DNA of 64,000 nt, from assembly GCA_025370845.1 (NCBI GenBank), contig JAMXFF010000032.1, positions 1-64,000 of the forward strand, written 5' to 3'. The position numbers were made by a program, and so were the translations under genes. Shown one piece after another: positions 26,643-34,587 of the stretch; position 1 is the first letter of the stretch, and each line of letters begins with the position of its first letter. This stretch comes from Laspinema palackyanum D2a (lineage in GTDB: Bacteria > Cyanobacteriota > Cyanobacteriia > Cyanobacteriales > Laspinemataceae). The notes under the pieces were generated by a model. It had not been told where the DNA came from. It was given only the letters and a program-made list of their open reading frames with translations, and made no database searches.

Positions 26643-26762
26643 AACTCCAAAAAATAAAATCCCTAAAACGTTCTTCGTTACTCCTTCACGCCCGTCACAT
26701 CTTCAAGAAACCTCTGAAGGGGGGACGTTGAACATTTGGATAATTTATGTAGCGCATCAAAG

Positions 26763-26808
26763 AGGACCCCACCCTAACCCTCCCCTTGCCAAGGGGAGGG
26801 GACCGGAA
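26763..26808. repeat. CCCCACCCTAACCC...GGGGACCGG dispersed module
   Basis: Contains a CCCCTTGCCAAGGGG hairpin. Near-identical modules are at about 3555-3600, 33736-33779, and in reverse orientation at 33538-33579. Confidence 0.7.
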
Positions 26809-26840
26809 GGCAGTGCAGACCCTTGAGTGAAAATCCGGTT

Positions 26841-27824
26841 TCAACCCAAACGGGGTGAACCCAACCGACTCAGCAGCATCAGGGACCAAGGCAGGTTAAG
26901 ATTGGGCACCAGTCCGGCATAAGGTCTCAATTGGGGGACCGCAAAGGGGAGGAGGAAGCGCAGGGACCTCAAGGACGCTGGGGAGGTGCCATCTTCATCC
27001 ACCAGTCCGTATCGTTGCGCCACTTCTGCCACAATCTGGACCCGTCCGGTGTGCTGCATCACCGTGGGGTCCGCAGCTAAAGCGGCGATCGCCCGTCCGG
27101 TGAGGAGGGGCGTCTCCCAGTTGTAGCGTTCTCGAAATCCCGAAAATTGGCGATCGTTCATCTCACTTTCCGCCATTTGATCCGCTATACGGGACATTTG
27201 TTCCGTTCCCACAATCCCCGGCCAAATCGAGAGGGAGGTGACATTATAGGGTTTGAGCTCCACTGCCATATCTGCGGCGAGGCGATCGCAACCGGATTTC
27301 CCCACCCCATAAGGCACTCCGAAAATATAAGATAACCCTCCCCAAGAAGAAATTGTACAAATTAGCCCCTGCTGACGCGGCGTCATCATCCGCGCTGCCA
27401 AAACACTGGTCACATAGTGACTCCGCAGACCCACATTGTTACAAGCATCCCAAAAACTGGGTTCACTCTCCCAGAAGGGCCGACCCTGACTATTCATTAG
27501 GGTTTGCACCCCGGCATATACATTATTTACCAACAGGTCAAGGTGTCCGAAATCCGATTGAATCCGGTCAAACAGCGATCGCACTTGGTCATCATCGCTG
27601 TGGTCCACCTGCACCGGAATACAGAGTCCGCCTGCCGCTTCCACTGCTGCTTCCGTCTCTTTCAGACTCCCGGAAAGTTGCCCATCTCCAGTCCCCGCGT
27701 CCAGACTCCGCCCGGTGATATACACCGTCGCCCCCGCTTCCCCCAGTCCAATGGCGATACCTTTCCCCAGGCCCCGGGTTGCCCCAGTGACAACCGTAAC
27801 TTTCCCTTCAAGTGGTTTAGTCAT
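26841..27824 (-). CDS. Short-chain dehydrogenase/reductase (DHRS1-like)
   Basis: A 327-residue SDR. N-terminal Rossmann motif TGATRGLGKG (residues 13-22), NNVYAG (100-105) in place of NNAG, catalytic Ser159/Ser160, Tyr172 and Lys176 (PYGVGKSG). The extended substrate region and about 50-residue tail fit the DHRS1-like subgroup, whose bacterial substrates are mostly unknown; the cofactor is NAD(P)H. The last 40 residues run into DNA near a dispersed repeat, and SLMLLSRLGSPRLG ends the protein, longer than most relatives. Single gene; downstream lies the 44-bp palindrome. Confidence 0.85.
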   Translation of the reverse strand: MTKPLEGKVTVVTGATRGLGKGIAIGLGEAGATVYITGRSLDAGTGDGQLSGSLKETEAAVEAAGGLCIPVQVDHSDDDQVRSLFDRIQSDFGHLDLLVNNVYAGVQTLMNSQGRPFWESEPSFWDACNNVGLRSHYVTSVLAARMMTPRQQGLICTISSWGGLSYIFGVPYGVGKSGCDRLAADMAVELKPYNVTSLSIWPGIVGTEQMSRIADQMAESEMNDRQFSGFRERYNWETPLLTGRAIAALAADPTVMQHTGRVQIVAEVAQRYGLVDEDGTSPASLRSLRFLLPFAVPQLRPYAGLVPNLNLPWSLMLLSRLGSPRLG

Positions 27825-28051
27825 GATGAATTGATGATTATTTTGCGTTATGAATTTCTGAATTAATGAATCATTTTACTACAAGAATTTGAGTCCTGTG
27901 GGGATTAGCCCTGAGTCCTGAGCAATTTTTAGAAAGCATCTTCGGCAACGCGCCGATTCCCCGATGGTTTATAATAGAATCGTTCGCGGCTGCCAATTTT
28001 CTAACAAGTTGCTGAACCAACCCGGTGAAATTCTCATTTTATTCCTAAATT

Positions 28052-28465
28052 ATGCTACAAATTTCTAATACCGTCAGTATCCTGGAAAACGAAATTCAAA
28101 TTAGTGCGGTTCGTTCTCAAGGGGCAGGGGGGCAAAATGTAAATAAAGTGGCAACCGCGATTCATTTGCGTTTTGATATTAAAGCATCTTCTCTGCCGGA
28201 ACGTTATAAAAACCGTCTATTGAGTCGAAGCGATCATCGGATTACCCAAGAGGGGGTAATTATTATCAAGGCCCAAGAATCTCGCAGTCAGTTAGAAAAC
28301 CGCCAGGAAGCTTTGATGCGGTTGCAAGAGTTGATTAAAAGTGCGGTTGCTGTGCCTAAAAAACGTTTTAAGAGCAAACCCACGCGCAGTTCTCAGCGCA
28401 AACGTCTCGACAGCAAAACGAAGCGGGGACAGATTAAAGCGATGAGACGGAAGGTTATGGATTAA
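28052..28465 (+). CDS. arfB: Alternative ribosome-rescue factor / peptidyl-tRNA hydrolase ArfB
   Basis: A 137-residue protein with the release-factor catalytic loop AVRSQGAGGQNVNKVATAIHLR (GGQ at residues 26-28) and a basic, lysine/arginine-rich C-terminal tail (KKRFKSKPTRSSQRKRLDS). This is the ArfB/YaeJ pattern: it enters ribosomes stalled on mRNAs lacking a stop codon, the tail occupying the empty mRNA channel and the GGQ loop hydrolysing peptidyl-tRNA. Size is normal. ATG start. Converges with the Rpn-like gene; a long hairpin separates them. A TATAAT at 27970-27975 may be its -10 box. Confidence 0.93.
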   Translation: MLQISNTVSILENEIQISAVRSQGAGGQNVNKVATAIHLRFDIKASSLPERYKNRLLSRSDHRITQEGVIIIKAQESRSQLENRQEALMRLQELIKSAVAVPKKRFKSKPTRSSQRKRLDSKTKRGQIKAMRRKVMD

Positions 28466-28516
28466 TCATCTTGATGGAAACAGAAGCGAGATTGATTTGG
28501 GGTAAAAAAATTTTTC

Positions 28517-28560
28517 AACCTGGAGTTGAGCGGTATAATTATGCCACTCAACTCCAGGTT
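28517..28560. terminator. Bidirectional terminator between arfB and the Rpn-like gene
   Basis: AACCTGGAGTTGAG and CTCAACTCCAGGTT form a perfect 14-bp stem. On the minus strand it is followed by a T-rich run (28502-28516 in plus coordinates), so it mainly ends the Rpn-like transcript. Confidence 0.75.
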
Positions 28561-28561
28561 A

Positions 28562-29455
28562 CTATGACCGGCCAAAGCGTTGCAGTAAATCTTCCCGAGA
28601 AAGAGTTAATAACAACGGAGTTAACTCTTCACCGGATACCTGCAATAATGCCTCGACAATTGAAGCGAGTTCCTCATCAATCGAACCAAATCGAAACTTG
28701 AGAATCTCTTGAACCCGTTGTTTCCGTTCTTGTTGGATACCTTCTTGTAAGGTGGCTTCTCGCCACTCTAGATAAGCTGGTGATAAGTTCATAATTAACT
28801 CCCGATTTTCTTCATCTTGATTTTGTCTGAGTTGTACGTTAACGCGCCAGTTGGACAGAATTTCTAACAGGTTGCGCCGGAATGGATGTCCCTGGGGTAG
28901 AGAGAGTAATTCATTCACGGCTTGTTGTTGGGTGGCCCCTCTTCCTAAGACCCGCAACCATAAGGTATTGAGGTTGGCGGGGAGTTGGTCGATCGCCACT
29001 AATGCGGTCTTCTCAAATTCTGGCATAAAATAAATCCCAGATATCCAATTCCCTGACTGATCCAGTTGTGCACCAAATCCGTTTACCAGTCTTTCGGAAC
29101 AGGAGGGGGACAATACCCAGAGTCGGGGTAAGTCGGATTCACCGAGGGAGTTCTTCTCCCGTCGCGCTTGTCGCAACAGGTCCCCTTGTAGGGAGTAGAG
29201 TTTGAGTTTACAGGTCCTAATCTCGACGGGGGTGGGAGGGTTTCTAAAAACTTCAAACAAGCCGGTTGTGCTTGCCATTTGTCCTAAAACTCCCAGGGTT
29301 TCTGGCGCAGTGGAAGGGGTGGCTGCCGGGACGAAATAGACATCGATTTGTCGCACTTCGCTGGGAACGTCCCGACTGGTTTGGACTTGTCCCAGATAGG
29401 CTAATAATTCCTCTAAATATTGTTTCGCAAATTGGTCATGAGCAGTTCGGGTCAT
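28562..29455 (-). CDS. Rpn/DUF4351-type PD-(D/E)XK-like protein
   Basis: A 297-residue protein of the large cyanobacterial group related to Rpn/transposase-like nucleases. The N-terminal half (MTRTAHDQFAKQYLEELL to about 150) corresponds to the nuclease-like fold; the C-terminal part is an ERKQRVQEILKFRFGSIDEELASIV to LLLTLSREDLLQRF segment, the DUF4351 signature. A typical D-ExK/Q catalytic set is not obvious (VRQIDVYFVP and VEIRTCKLKLYS stand in the expected places), so it may be inactive. Rpn proteins promote recA-independent recombination in enterobacteria; the role in cyanobacteria, where dozens of copies occur, is unknown. Short C-terminal fragments are common (see 50034). Confidence 0.7.
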   Translation of the reverse strand: MTRTAHDQFAKQYLEELLAYLGQVQTSRDVPSEVRQIDVYFVPAATPSTAPETLGVLGQMASTTGLFEVFRNPPTPVEIRTCKLKLYSLQGDLLRQARREKNSLGESDLPRLWVLSPSCSERLVNGFGAQLDQSGNWISGIYFMPEFEKTALVAIDQLPANLNTLWLRVLGRGATQQQAVNELLSLPQGHPFRRNLLEILSNWRVNVQLRQNQDEENRELIMNLSPAYLEWREATLQEGIQQERKQRVQEILKFRFGSIDEELASIVEALLQVSGEELTPLLLTLSREDLLQRFGRS

Positions 29456-29493
29456 GATTCGGTTGGATTGCGGATATCCCTGATATTGATAAC

Positions 29494-29550
29494 AGGAGTG
29501 CGAGACTTTTGCTCGCTATTGTTCCAAGGGAGCAAAAGTCTCGCGCTCCT
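29494..29550. repeat. 21-bp inverted repeat (GGAGTGCGAG family)
   Basis: AGGAGTGCGAGACTTTTGCTC (29494-29514) pairs with 29530-29550 with a single G-U pair. It sits downstream of the aldolase gene on the minus strand and upstream of the Rpn-like gene. Part of the motif recurs at 6998-7025. Confidence 0.7.
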
Positions 29551-29575
29551 ATTATTATAAACAAATTTTCACCTG

Positions 29576-30217
29576 TTAGGACAAAGTTAATCCTATCCCT
29601 TTGTGATTGAATTCTTCTACGGTTTGTTGCGAGAGTTCATGGGAGGAAATAGCTCTTAACATGGCGAGGGGTAGGGTTAAGTGATGGGCCCCGGCTTGTA
29701 AGGAGGCAGCGGCTTCTTCTGGGGATTTAATGCTGGCGGCGAGAATTTCTACGTCGCTGCCTTTTAAAATATCTGCCATCGATCGCACTAAGGCAATGCC
29801 ATCCCCTAATAATCGGGTAGCGCGGTTAACGTAGGCGATCGCCATTTTTGCCCCCGCTTCCTTTGCTACGGCAGCTTGAGCGGCACTATAAATGGCAGTC
29901 ACGGAACAAGGTATGTCTGGAGATAGATGCGCGACCACTTCAAACCCAATGGGGGTGGCGGGAACTTTTAAAATGGTGCGATCGCCGATAATATCCCGCG
30001 CGGTTTGGCCTTCTTTGACCATGCCCTGAAAATCCGACGCCGTAAGCTGGTAAAATAATGGCCCAGATGTGAGGGTGACCAATGTTTTCAAAGTCTCCTC
30101 GGGAGATAACTCACTGGTTGCCAATAAAGTCGGATTGGTGGTGATACCTTTCACCCAGCCCATTTTTTGGGCCAATTCTGCTTCGGAGGCGATCGCTGAA
30201 TCTAAATAAATTGCCAT
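29576..30217 (-). CDS. fsa: Transaldolase of the fructose-6-phosphate aldolase type
   Basis: A 213-residue TIM-barrel class I aldolase. ITTNPTLL (about 25-32) and RTILKVPAT with the Schiff-base Lys84 are the signature; SVTAIYSAAQA and GAHHLTLPLAML follow. Small members are either transaldolases or fructose-6-phosphate aldolases; the distinction depends on a few active-site residues that I cannot settle. The ATG at 30217 before AIYLDSA is the family start; an upstream in-frame ATG at 30283 would add 22 residues that overlap the divergent gene. Cytosolic sugar-phosphate metabolism. Confidence 0.85.
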   Translation of the reverse strand: MAIYLDSAIASEAELAQKMGWVKGITTNPTLLATSELSPEETLKTLVTLTSGPLFYQLTASDFQGMVKEGQTARDIIGDRTILKVPATPIGFEVVAHLSPDIPCSVTAIYSAAQAAVAKEAGAKMAIAYVNRATRLLGDGIALVRSMADILKGSDVEILAASIKSPEEAAASLQAGAHHLTLPLAMLRAISSHELSQQTVEEFNHKGIGLTLS

Positions 30218-30301
30218 GATTTTTTTCCCATTCAGTTCCATCCCAAAAATACGGGAAATTGGCACCTCTTGACAATGGACCATACCCCCAACCCTAACCC
30301 C

Positions 30302-30901
30302 ATGACCTTACTGAACTTGGCAGAACTTTGTCCCATCACCCGCACTCTCGGTCCGGGTCAGCGGTTTGCTATTTGGGTGCAAGGCTGTTGTTTTAACTGT
30401 CCCGGTTGTATCTCCCCAGATTGGATTCCCCAGGTGTCCGGGACTTGGGTGGAACCGCGACGGTTGGCGCAAACCATTTTATCGGTCCCGGGAACGGAAG
30501 GGTTAACGGTGTCCGGGGGAGAACCGATGTTACAGGCGCAGGCACTCGGTGAATTATTTGCACTTTTGGCAGAGGTGGATTGTTCGATTATCTGCTATAC
30601 CGGGTTTACCTTAGAACAGTTACAGGCCAAATCCGACCCGGCGATCGCCCGGGTATTGTCACAAATTGATGTGTTAATTGATGGACTTTATCTCCCGGAA
30701 CTCAACGATAACCAAGGGTGGCGCGGTTCTGCCAATCAACGGGTGCATTTTCTCACCCCTCGGTTGTTAGGTGAATCGAGTGCATTTTCCTCTCGCAAGC
30801 GCGATGTGGAAATTCACCTGAGAAATGATTCGGCGTTGATGGTGGGTGTACCGCCTCGCCATTTCTCTGATACCTTTAAACAGGTCATTGATAAGAGTTG
30901 A
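30302..30901 (+). CDS. Radical SAM activase, NrdG-like
   Basis: A 199-residue protein with the Fe4S4-binding CCFNCPGC (CxxxCxxC) in VQGCCFNCPGCISPDW, and GLTVSGGEPMLQ, the SAM-binding GGEP motif. This is the single-cluster radical SAM group of glycyl-radical activating enzymes such as NrdG. No class III ribonucleotide reductase gene is nearby, so the substrate is unknown; cyanobacteria often carry such lone activases. The start at 30302 (MTLLNLAELCPIT) gives the usual N-terminus; an ATG at 30275 would add a Pro/Asn-rich stretch. Its stop is directly followed by the next SDR gene in the same direction. Confidence 0.85.
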   Translation: MTLLNLAELCPITRTLGPGQRFAIWVQGCCFNCPGCISPDWIPQVSGTWVEPRRLAQTILSVPGTEGLTVSGGEPMLQAQALGELFALLAEVDCSIICYTGFTLEQLQAKSDPAIARVLSQIDVLIDGLYLPELNDNQGWRGSANQRVHFLTPRLLGESSAFSSRKRDVEIHLRNDSALMVGVPPRHFSDTFKQVIDKS

Positions 30902-30912
30902 TAGCAAAGATT

Positions 30913-31686
30913 ATGGTGTCTCTCAAGGGTAAAATTGTGTTGATTACGGGTGCGAGTAGTGGGATTGGGGCCGCTTGCGCCCAACTGTTGGCCCAGGCGG
31001 GTGCTGATTTGATTTTGGCGGCGCGGCGTTTGGAAAGGGTGCAGGAATTAGCGAGTCAACTGGCACAACAGTATCAGATTCAGACTCATGTTTTGGGGTT
31101 AGATGTCTGCGATCGCCAAGCAGTGAATGCCACCTTGTCCAATCTTCCAGACCCTTGGAATCAGATTGATATTTTAGTCAATAATGCCGGTCTGAGTCGG
31201 GGATTATCTAAACTCCACGAAGGCGATATTGATGATTGGGAGGAAATGCTGGATACCAATGTCAAGGGATTGCTATATGTGACGCGGGCGGTAGTGCCTG
31301 GGATGGTGGAACGGCAAGCGGGTCATGTGGTGAATATTGGCTCGATCGCCGGTCGAGTGGCCTATCCGGGGGGGAATGTGTACTGTGCCTCGAAAGCGGC
31401 AGTTAGGGCGATTTCCGACGGTTTGAAGCAAGATTTAATCGGGACTCCAGTGCGGGTGACGGAAATTGAACCGGGGTTAGTGGAAACGGAATTTAGTCTC
31501 GTGCGCTTTCATGGGGACTGCGATCGCGCCGAAAAGGTGTATCAGGATTTAACGCCCCTAACCGGGGAAGATATTGCGGATTTAGTGCTTTTTTCGGTCA
31601 CTCGACCCCCCCATGTGAATATTAGCGAAATGTTAGTCGTCCCGGTGGATCAGGCCAATGCTACCCTCGTTCATCGGCGACGCTAA
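30913..31686 (+). CDS. SDR family NADP-dependent oxidoreductase (YdfG-like)
   Basis: A 257-residue classical SDR: TGASSGIG (residues 12-19), NNAG (90-93), catalytic Ser144, Tyr157 and Lys161 (YCASK). The Arg pair after strand 2 (AARRLERV) predicts NADP(H) preference. It resembles YdfG/serine 3-dehydrogenase-type enzymes that oxidise L-allo-threonine, 3-hydroxyacids or related small hydroxy compounds; the physiological substrate is open. The ATG at 30913 lies 12 bp after the activase stop; a TTG at 30898 is less likely. Probably co-transcribed with the radical SAM gene. Confidence 0.9.
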   Translation: MVSLKGKIVLITGASSGIGAACAQLLAQAGADLILAARRLERVQELASQLAQQYQIQTHVLGLDVCDRQAVNATLSNLPDPWNQIDILVNNAGLSRGLSKLHEGDIDDWEEMLDTNVKGLLYVTRAVVPGMVERQAGHVVNIGSIAGRVAYPGGNVYCASKAAVRAISDGLKQDLIGTPVRVTEIEPGLVETEFSLVRFHGDCDRAEKVYQDLTPLTGEDIADLVLFSVTRPPHVNISEMLVVPVDQANATLVHRRR

Positions 31687-31939
31687 ACTAAATTAAAAAT
31701 GCGCGTGAAGGACAGACTACGGATGCAATCTACGACTCATGGTGACGGGTTAACGAGAGACTTCTTGCAGAATTCTCAAAAGCCCCCCTTCTTAAGGGGG
31801 GTTGGGGGGATCAATCCGGACGTTTGCAAAAGGTCTAATAGCCCCACTCCGGCAATATTCCAAATAAACAGACTCTCAACAGCACAAGGGTTGAGCGTTG
31901 CGGTAATTTGTGCTGTACCGGCTCTTGGGGAATAGTATC

Positions 31940-33415
31940 ATGACACCGGCAAAGCTACAAGTACAAGCGAAACAAGGCGATCTGCGGGCGATCGCCGCTT
32001 TGATTGATGACTGTTTAACCCCCCACGGCATGAGAGCTCAGGTGCGCTTGCATCAGGGTTTACTGTCCGTGAGTGTGCAAGCGCCAACTCCCAGACATCG
32101 GCAACGGTGTGTTTCTGCAATTCGGCAACTGCTGATGAAATTGAAAATTCCAGCAGTCGCCCGGGTCCGGATTTTGGGCAAAAATCGCGATCGCTCAGTA
32201 ATCTGGAGTGAGGAATTTGCCCTGGGGAATGGAACCTCTGTGCGAACCGTCGCCCCCCGACGGCGCAAACGGCAAAATGACGGCAATAGGGATACCCTAG
32301 CAGGGGGATTGTCCCGAGTTACCCCTCGTCCCTCTTCCACTGGGATACAACCCAGGCGATCGCCCCGGGCAACACTGCAAAAAGACCCCTGGTTAGCGGT
32401 TAATTTATCGGTTCTATTTCCGGGTCTGGGACAGATTTATGCCGGAAAATTTTTCCGAGGGTTACTCATTATTTTAATTGAAGCGGTCTTAATTGTCGTG
32501 GCACTTGCCGCGTTCTTTAGTCCCGAGGGAAATACCCTCACCAGTTTGGGATTAGTTTTGCCAATTTTTGGCATTTATTTGGTCAATATTATTGATGCTC
32601 ATCGATGTTTTAAACCCCTATCTTTTTTGCGCCTAGAAAGGGTGCTTAAGAATAAAAGAAATAAAAATAATCCTTGGGTCGCCGTATTTTTATCTCAATT
32701 GTTACCCGGACTGGGCCATTTGTATTTAAAAAATTTCGGTCTAGGCGCAGTCTTGATGATTAGCCTAATTGTTGCCTCTAATATTGCGCGATTGCATCCG
32801 GGATGGTTGCTAGTTCCGCCTTTACTGTATGCGATCGCCTGTTACCATGCTTATTTTTCCTGTCCGCGATCGGCCCTCCATTCCCAGGACCCGATTGTGA
32901 TGATTGTGATTTTGATTGTAACCTTCAAGCTCACCACTATCTTGATTCCCGCTTGGGTGGAACATGATTTTGTCCAACGGTTTACGATTCCTAGTGATTC
33001 GATGGTCCCGACTCTCCGTTCTGGGGACCAAATCCTCGCTTTAAAATCTCGGGGGCGTCCTCCGCAACCGGGGGATTTGGTGGTCTTTCGTGCGCCGGAA
33101 TTTGCCAAAACCCTTGACCCTAATGCTGGGGATTTATTTATTAAACGCACCATCGGGATGCCCTTAGACGTACTCCGGCTGAAGGATGGGATTATTTATA
33201 TCAATAATGAGCCGCTTCCCGAGGACTATATTGCTGGCCCTGCCCAGTACAATTTAAACCCCCAAATCGTCCCCGCAGATAGTTATTTTGTGTTAGGCGA
33301 CAATCGCAATAATAGCTTTGATTCTCACGTTTGGGGTTATGTCCCGAGAAATCACATTATCGGCAAGGCGTATAAAATCTACTGGCCCCCAGAACGGATC
33401 GGACCTTTGCGGTAA
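31940..33415 (+). CDS. lepB: Signal peptidase I with long N-terminal multi-domain extension
   Basis: A 491-residue protein, more than twice the usual cyanobacterial length. Residues 1-110 are a cytosolic region (KLQVQAKQGDLRAIAALIDD...). Residues about 150-320 hold two similar membrane units, each starting LSVLFPGLGQIYAGKF or LSQLLPGLGHLYLKNF, which look like TM2/DUF5683-type hairpins. The C-terminus (about 330-491) is signal peptidase I: PSDSMVPTL with catalytic Ser354, FIKRTIGMP with general-base Lys402, and VLGDNRNNSFDSHVWG. The enzyme removes signal peptides on the outer face of the membrane. A second, conventional LepB is expected elsewhere. The ATG at 31940 replaces an upstream start 10 codons earlier. 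Confidence 0.9.
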   Translation: MTPAKLQVQAKQGDLRAIAALIDDCLTPHGMRAQVRLHQGLLSVSVQAPTPRHRQRCVSAIRQLLMKLKIPAVARVRILGKNRDRSVIWSEEFALGNGTSVRTVAPRRRKRQNDGNRDTLAGGLSRVTPRPSSTGIQPRRSPRATLQKDPWLAVNLSVLFPGLGQIYAGKFFRGLLIILIEAVLIVVALAAFFSPEGNTLTSLGLVLPIFGIYLVNIIDAHRCFKPLSFLRLERVLKNKRNKNNPWVAVFLSQLLPGLGHLYLKNFGLGAVLMISLIVASNIARLHPGWLLVPPLLYAIACYHAYFSCPRSALHSQDPIVMIVILIVTFKLTTILIPAWVEHDFVQRFTIPSDSMVPTLRSGDQILALKSRGRPPQPGDLVVFRAPEFAKTLDPNAGDLFIKRTIGMPLDVLRLKDGIIYINNEPLPEDYIAGPAQYNLNPQIVPADSYFVLGDNRNNSFDSHVWGYVPRNHIIGKAYKIYWPPERIGPLR

Positions 33416-33817
33416 ATCCGGGAAGGTTAGTGTTTAGAGAGATGCTGGGCAAGTTTCTACACACTGTACCAAATCTCCTTACAACAGTAGATTTTTTACG
33501 TTCAGGGGGATTGGCCTTTCTATTAACGGCACCTCTTGTCCCCTCCCCTTGGCAAGGGGAGGGTTAGGGTGGGGTCCTCGTGAGGTGGCTTTGCCACCTC
33601 ACGAAGAAAGAGGTGGGCACCCGGGGTTCCATACAGGCGCGGTAAGCGGAAGCTCTCCCGTAGGGAATCGCCTCCCTTGAATGCGTGATGGGGCGGTAAG
33701 CGGAAGCTCTCCCGTAGGGAATCGCCACCTCAGAAGAACCCCACCCTAACCCTCCCCTTGCCAAGGGGAGGGGACCGGAAGTAAAAACCTACTGTTGTAA
33801 GACTAGATCTCCCCGTC
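33416..33817. other. Repeat-filled intergenic region, 402 bp
   Basis: Two copies of the CCCCACCC...GGGGACCGG module face each other (33538-33579 reversed, 33736-33779 forward). Between them are a perfect hairpin CGTGAGGTGGC/GCCACCTCACG (33579-33603) and two GCGGTAAGCGGAAGC units (33639-33672, 33693-33726). The whole block is thus a composite of three repeat families. No gene. Confidence 0.75.
33639..33726. repeat. Two GCGGTAAGCGG...GGGAATCGCC units in tandem
   Basis: Two 34-bp units, 20 bp apart, identical to each other over the whole unit; a near copy lies at 3463-3495. Each contains the small palindrome TCCCGTAGGGA. Confidence 0.75.
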
Positions 33818-34336
33818 TTAAAATCGTAAACCGACGCCGCCTTGCAAAGAGACAGCCGGTTTGCTTTCATCGTCATAAGCATCTAAGGCAATCACCGCAT
33901 TCCCAAAGACGATGAATCGGGTATTGGGAACGGCAAAATCTACCCCGGGTTGAATGGCAAAGCTGACTTTTTGGCCCACGGGGGTATCCCCAGTGGTGAG
34001 AGCGGCACCTGCACCTAAATAAATATCGGTTTGCCAGGTGAGGGGATAGTCATAGGAAATGGTGGGGACCACTGCCGTACCCTCGCCGCTAAAAAATCCC
34101 TGAGCGCGTAATGAAATGGGCAAGGCAAGCAGTTTATAGCGGGCTGCTAGTAAAAAAGAGTTTTCCCGATCGCCCTCTAGTTCGGTGAGTCCAGCGGATC
34201 CGCCAATTCCCACATAACTCCCATAAGCCGCTTGAGCCGATGCCGGTTGACTCGACCCCACTAAACTGCTGGCGATCGCCACTGTCCCTAACATCAGAGC
34301 ACCCAAAGTCGATCCCATTTTTTTCAGACGTTCCAT
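33818..34336 (-). CDS. Small exported beta-barrel-like protein
   Basis: A 172-residue protein with a signal peptide (MERLKKMGSTLGALMLGTVAIASS, cleaved after ASAQA near residue 36). The mature part is alternating hydrophobic/polar strands (SYVGIGGSAGLTE, NSFLLAARYKLLAL, TDIYLGAGAALTT) and ends in LQGGVGLRF, a terminal Phe typical of outer-membrane barrels. About 8 strands are possible. No specific family was recognised; the predicted place is the outer membrane or periplasm. Single gene; downstream lies the repeat-filled region. Function unknown. Confidence 0.7.
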   Translation of the reverse strand: MERLKKMGSTLGALMLGTVAIASSLVGSSQPASAQAAYGSYVGIGGSAGLTELEGDRENSFLLAARYKLLALPISLRAQGFFSGEGTAVVPTISYDYPLTWQTDIYLGAGAALTTGDTPVGQKVSFAIQPGVDFAVPNTRFIVFGNAVIALDAYDDESKPAVSLQGGVGLRF

Positions 34337-34587
34337 TTCCCTTCTCCTCTATCCCACTAAAAACAAATACTTCCGATGTTCCGTCGATTCTAGCTCAAGT
34401 TGAATCGATGAACCATCACCAAGTCTGTTTCCCTATCCCTTCGGGAATGGCAGAACCCAGAGGATTCAAGGGTCTCAATCAAGGGTGAACTCCGATTAAC
34501 CCGGTTCAAAAATGGAGGTGTTTTCTCCCCAAATCCCGTTTTTGGGGGATTGCATCCGCAACCGAGGCCCCGGGGAGAAACAACCCC

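Noticed and set aside
28471-28701. 76-codon plus frame after arfB
   Set aside because: It runs across the bidirectional hairpin and into the opposite strand of the Rpn-like gene.
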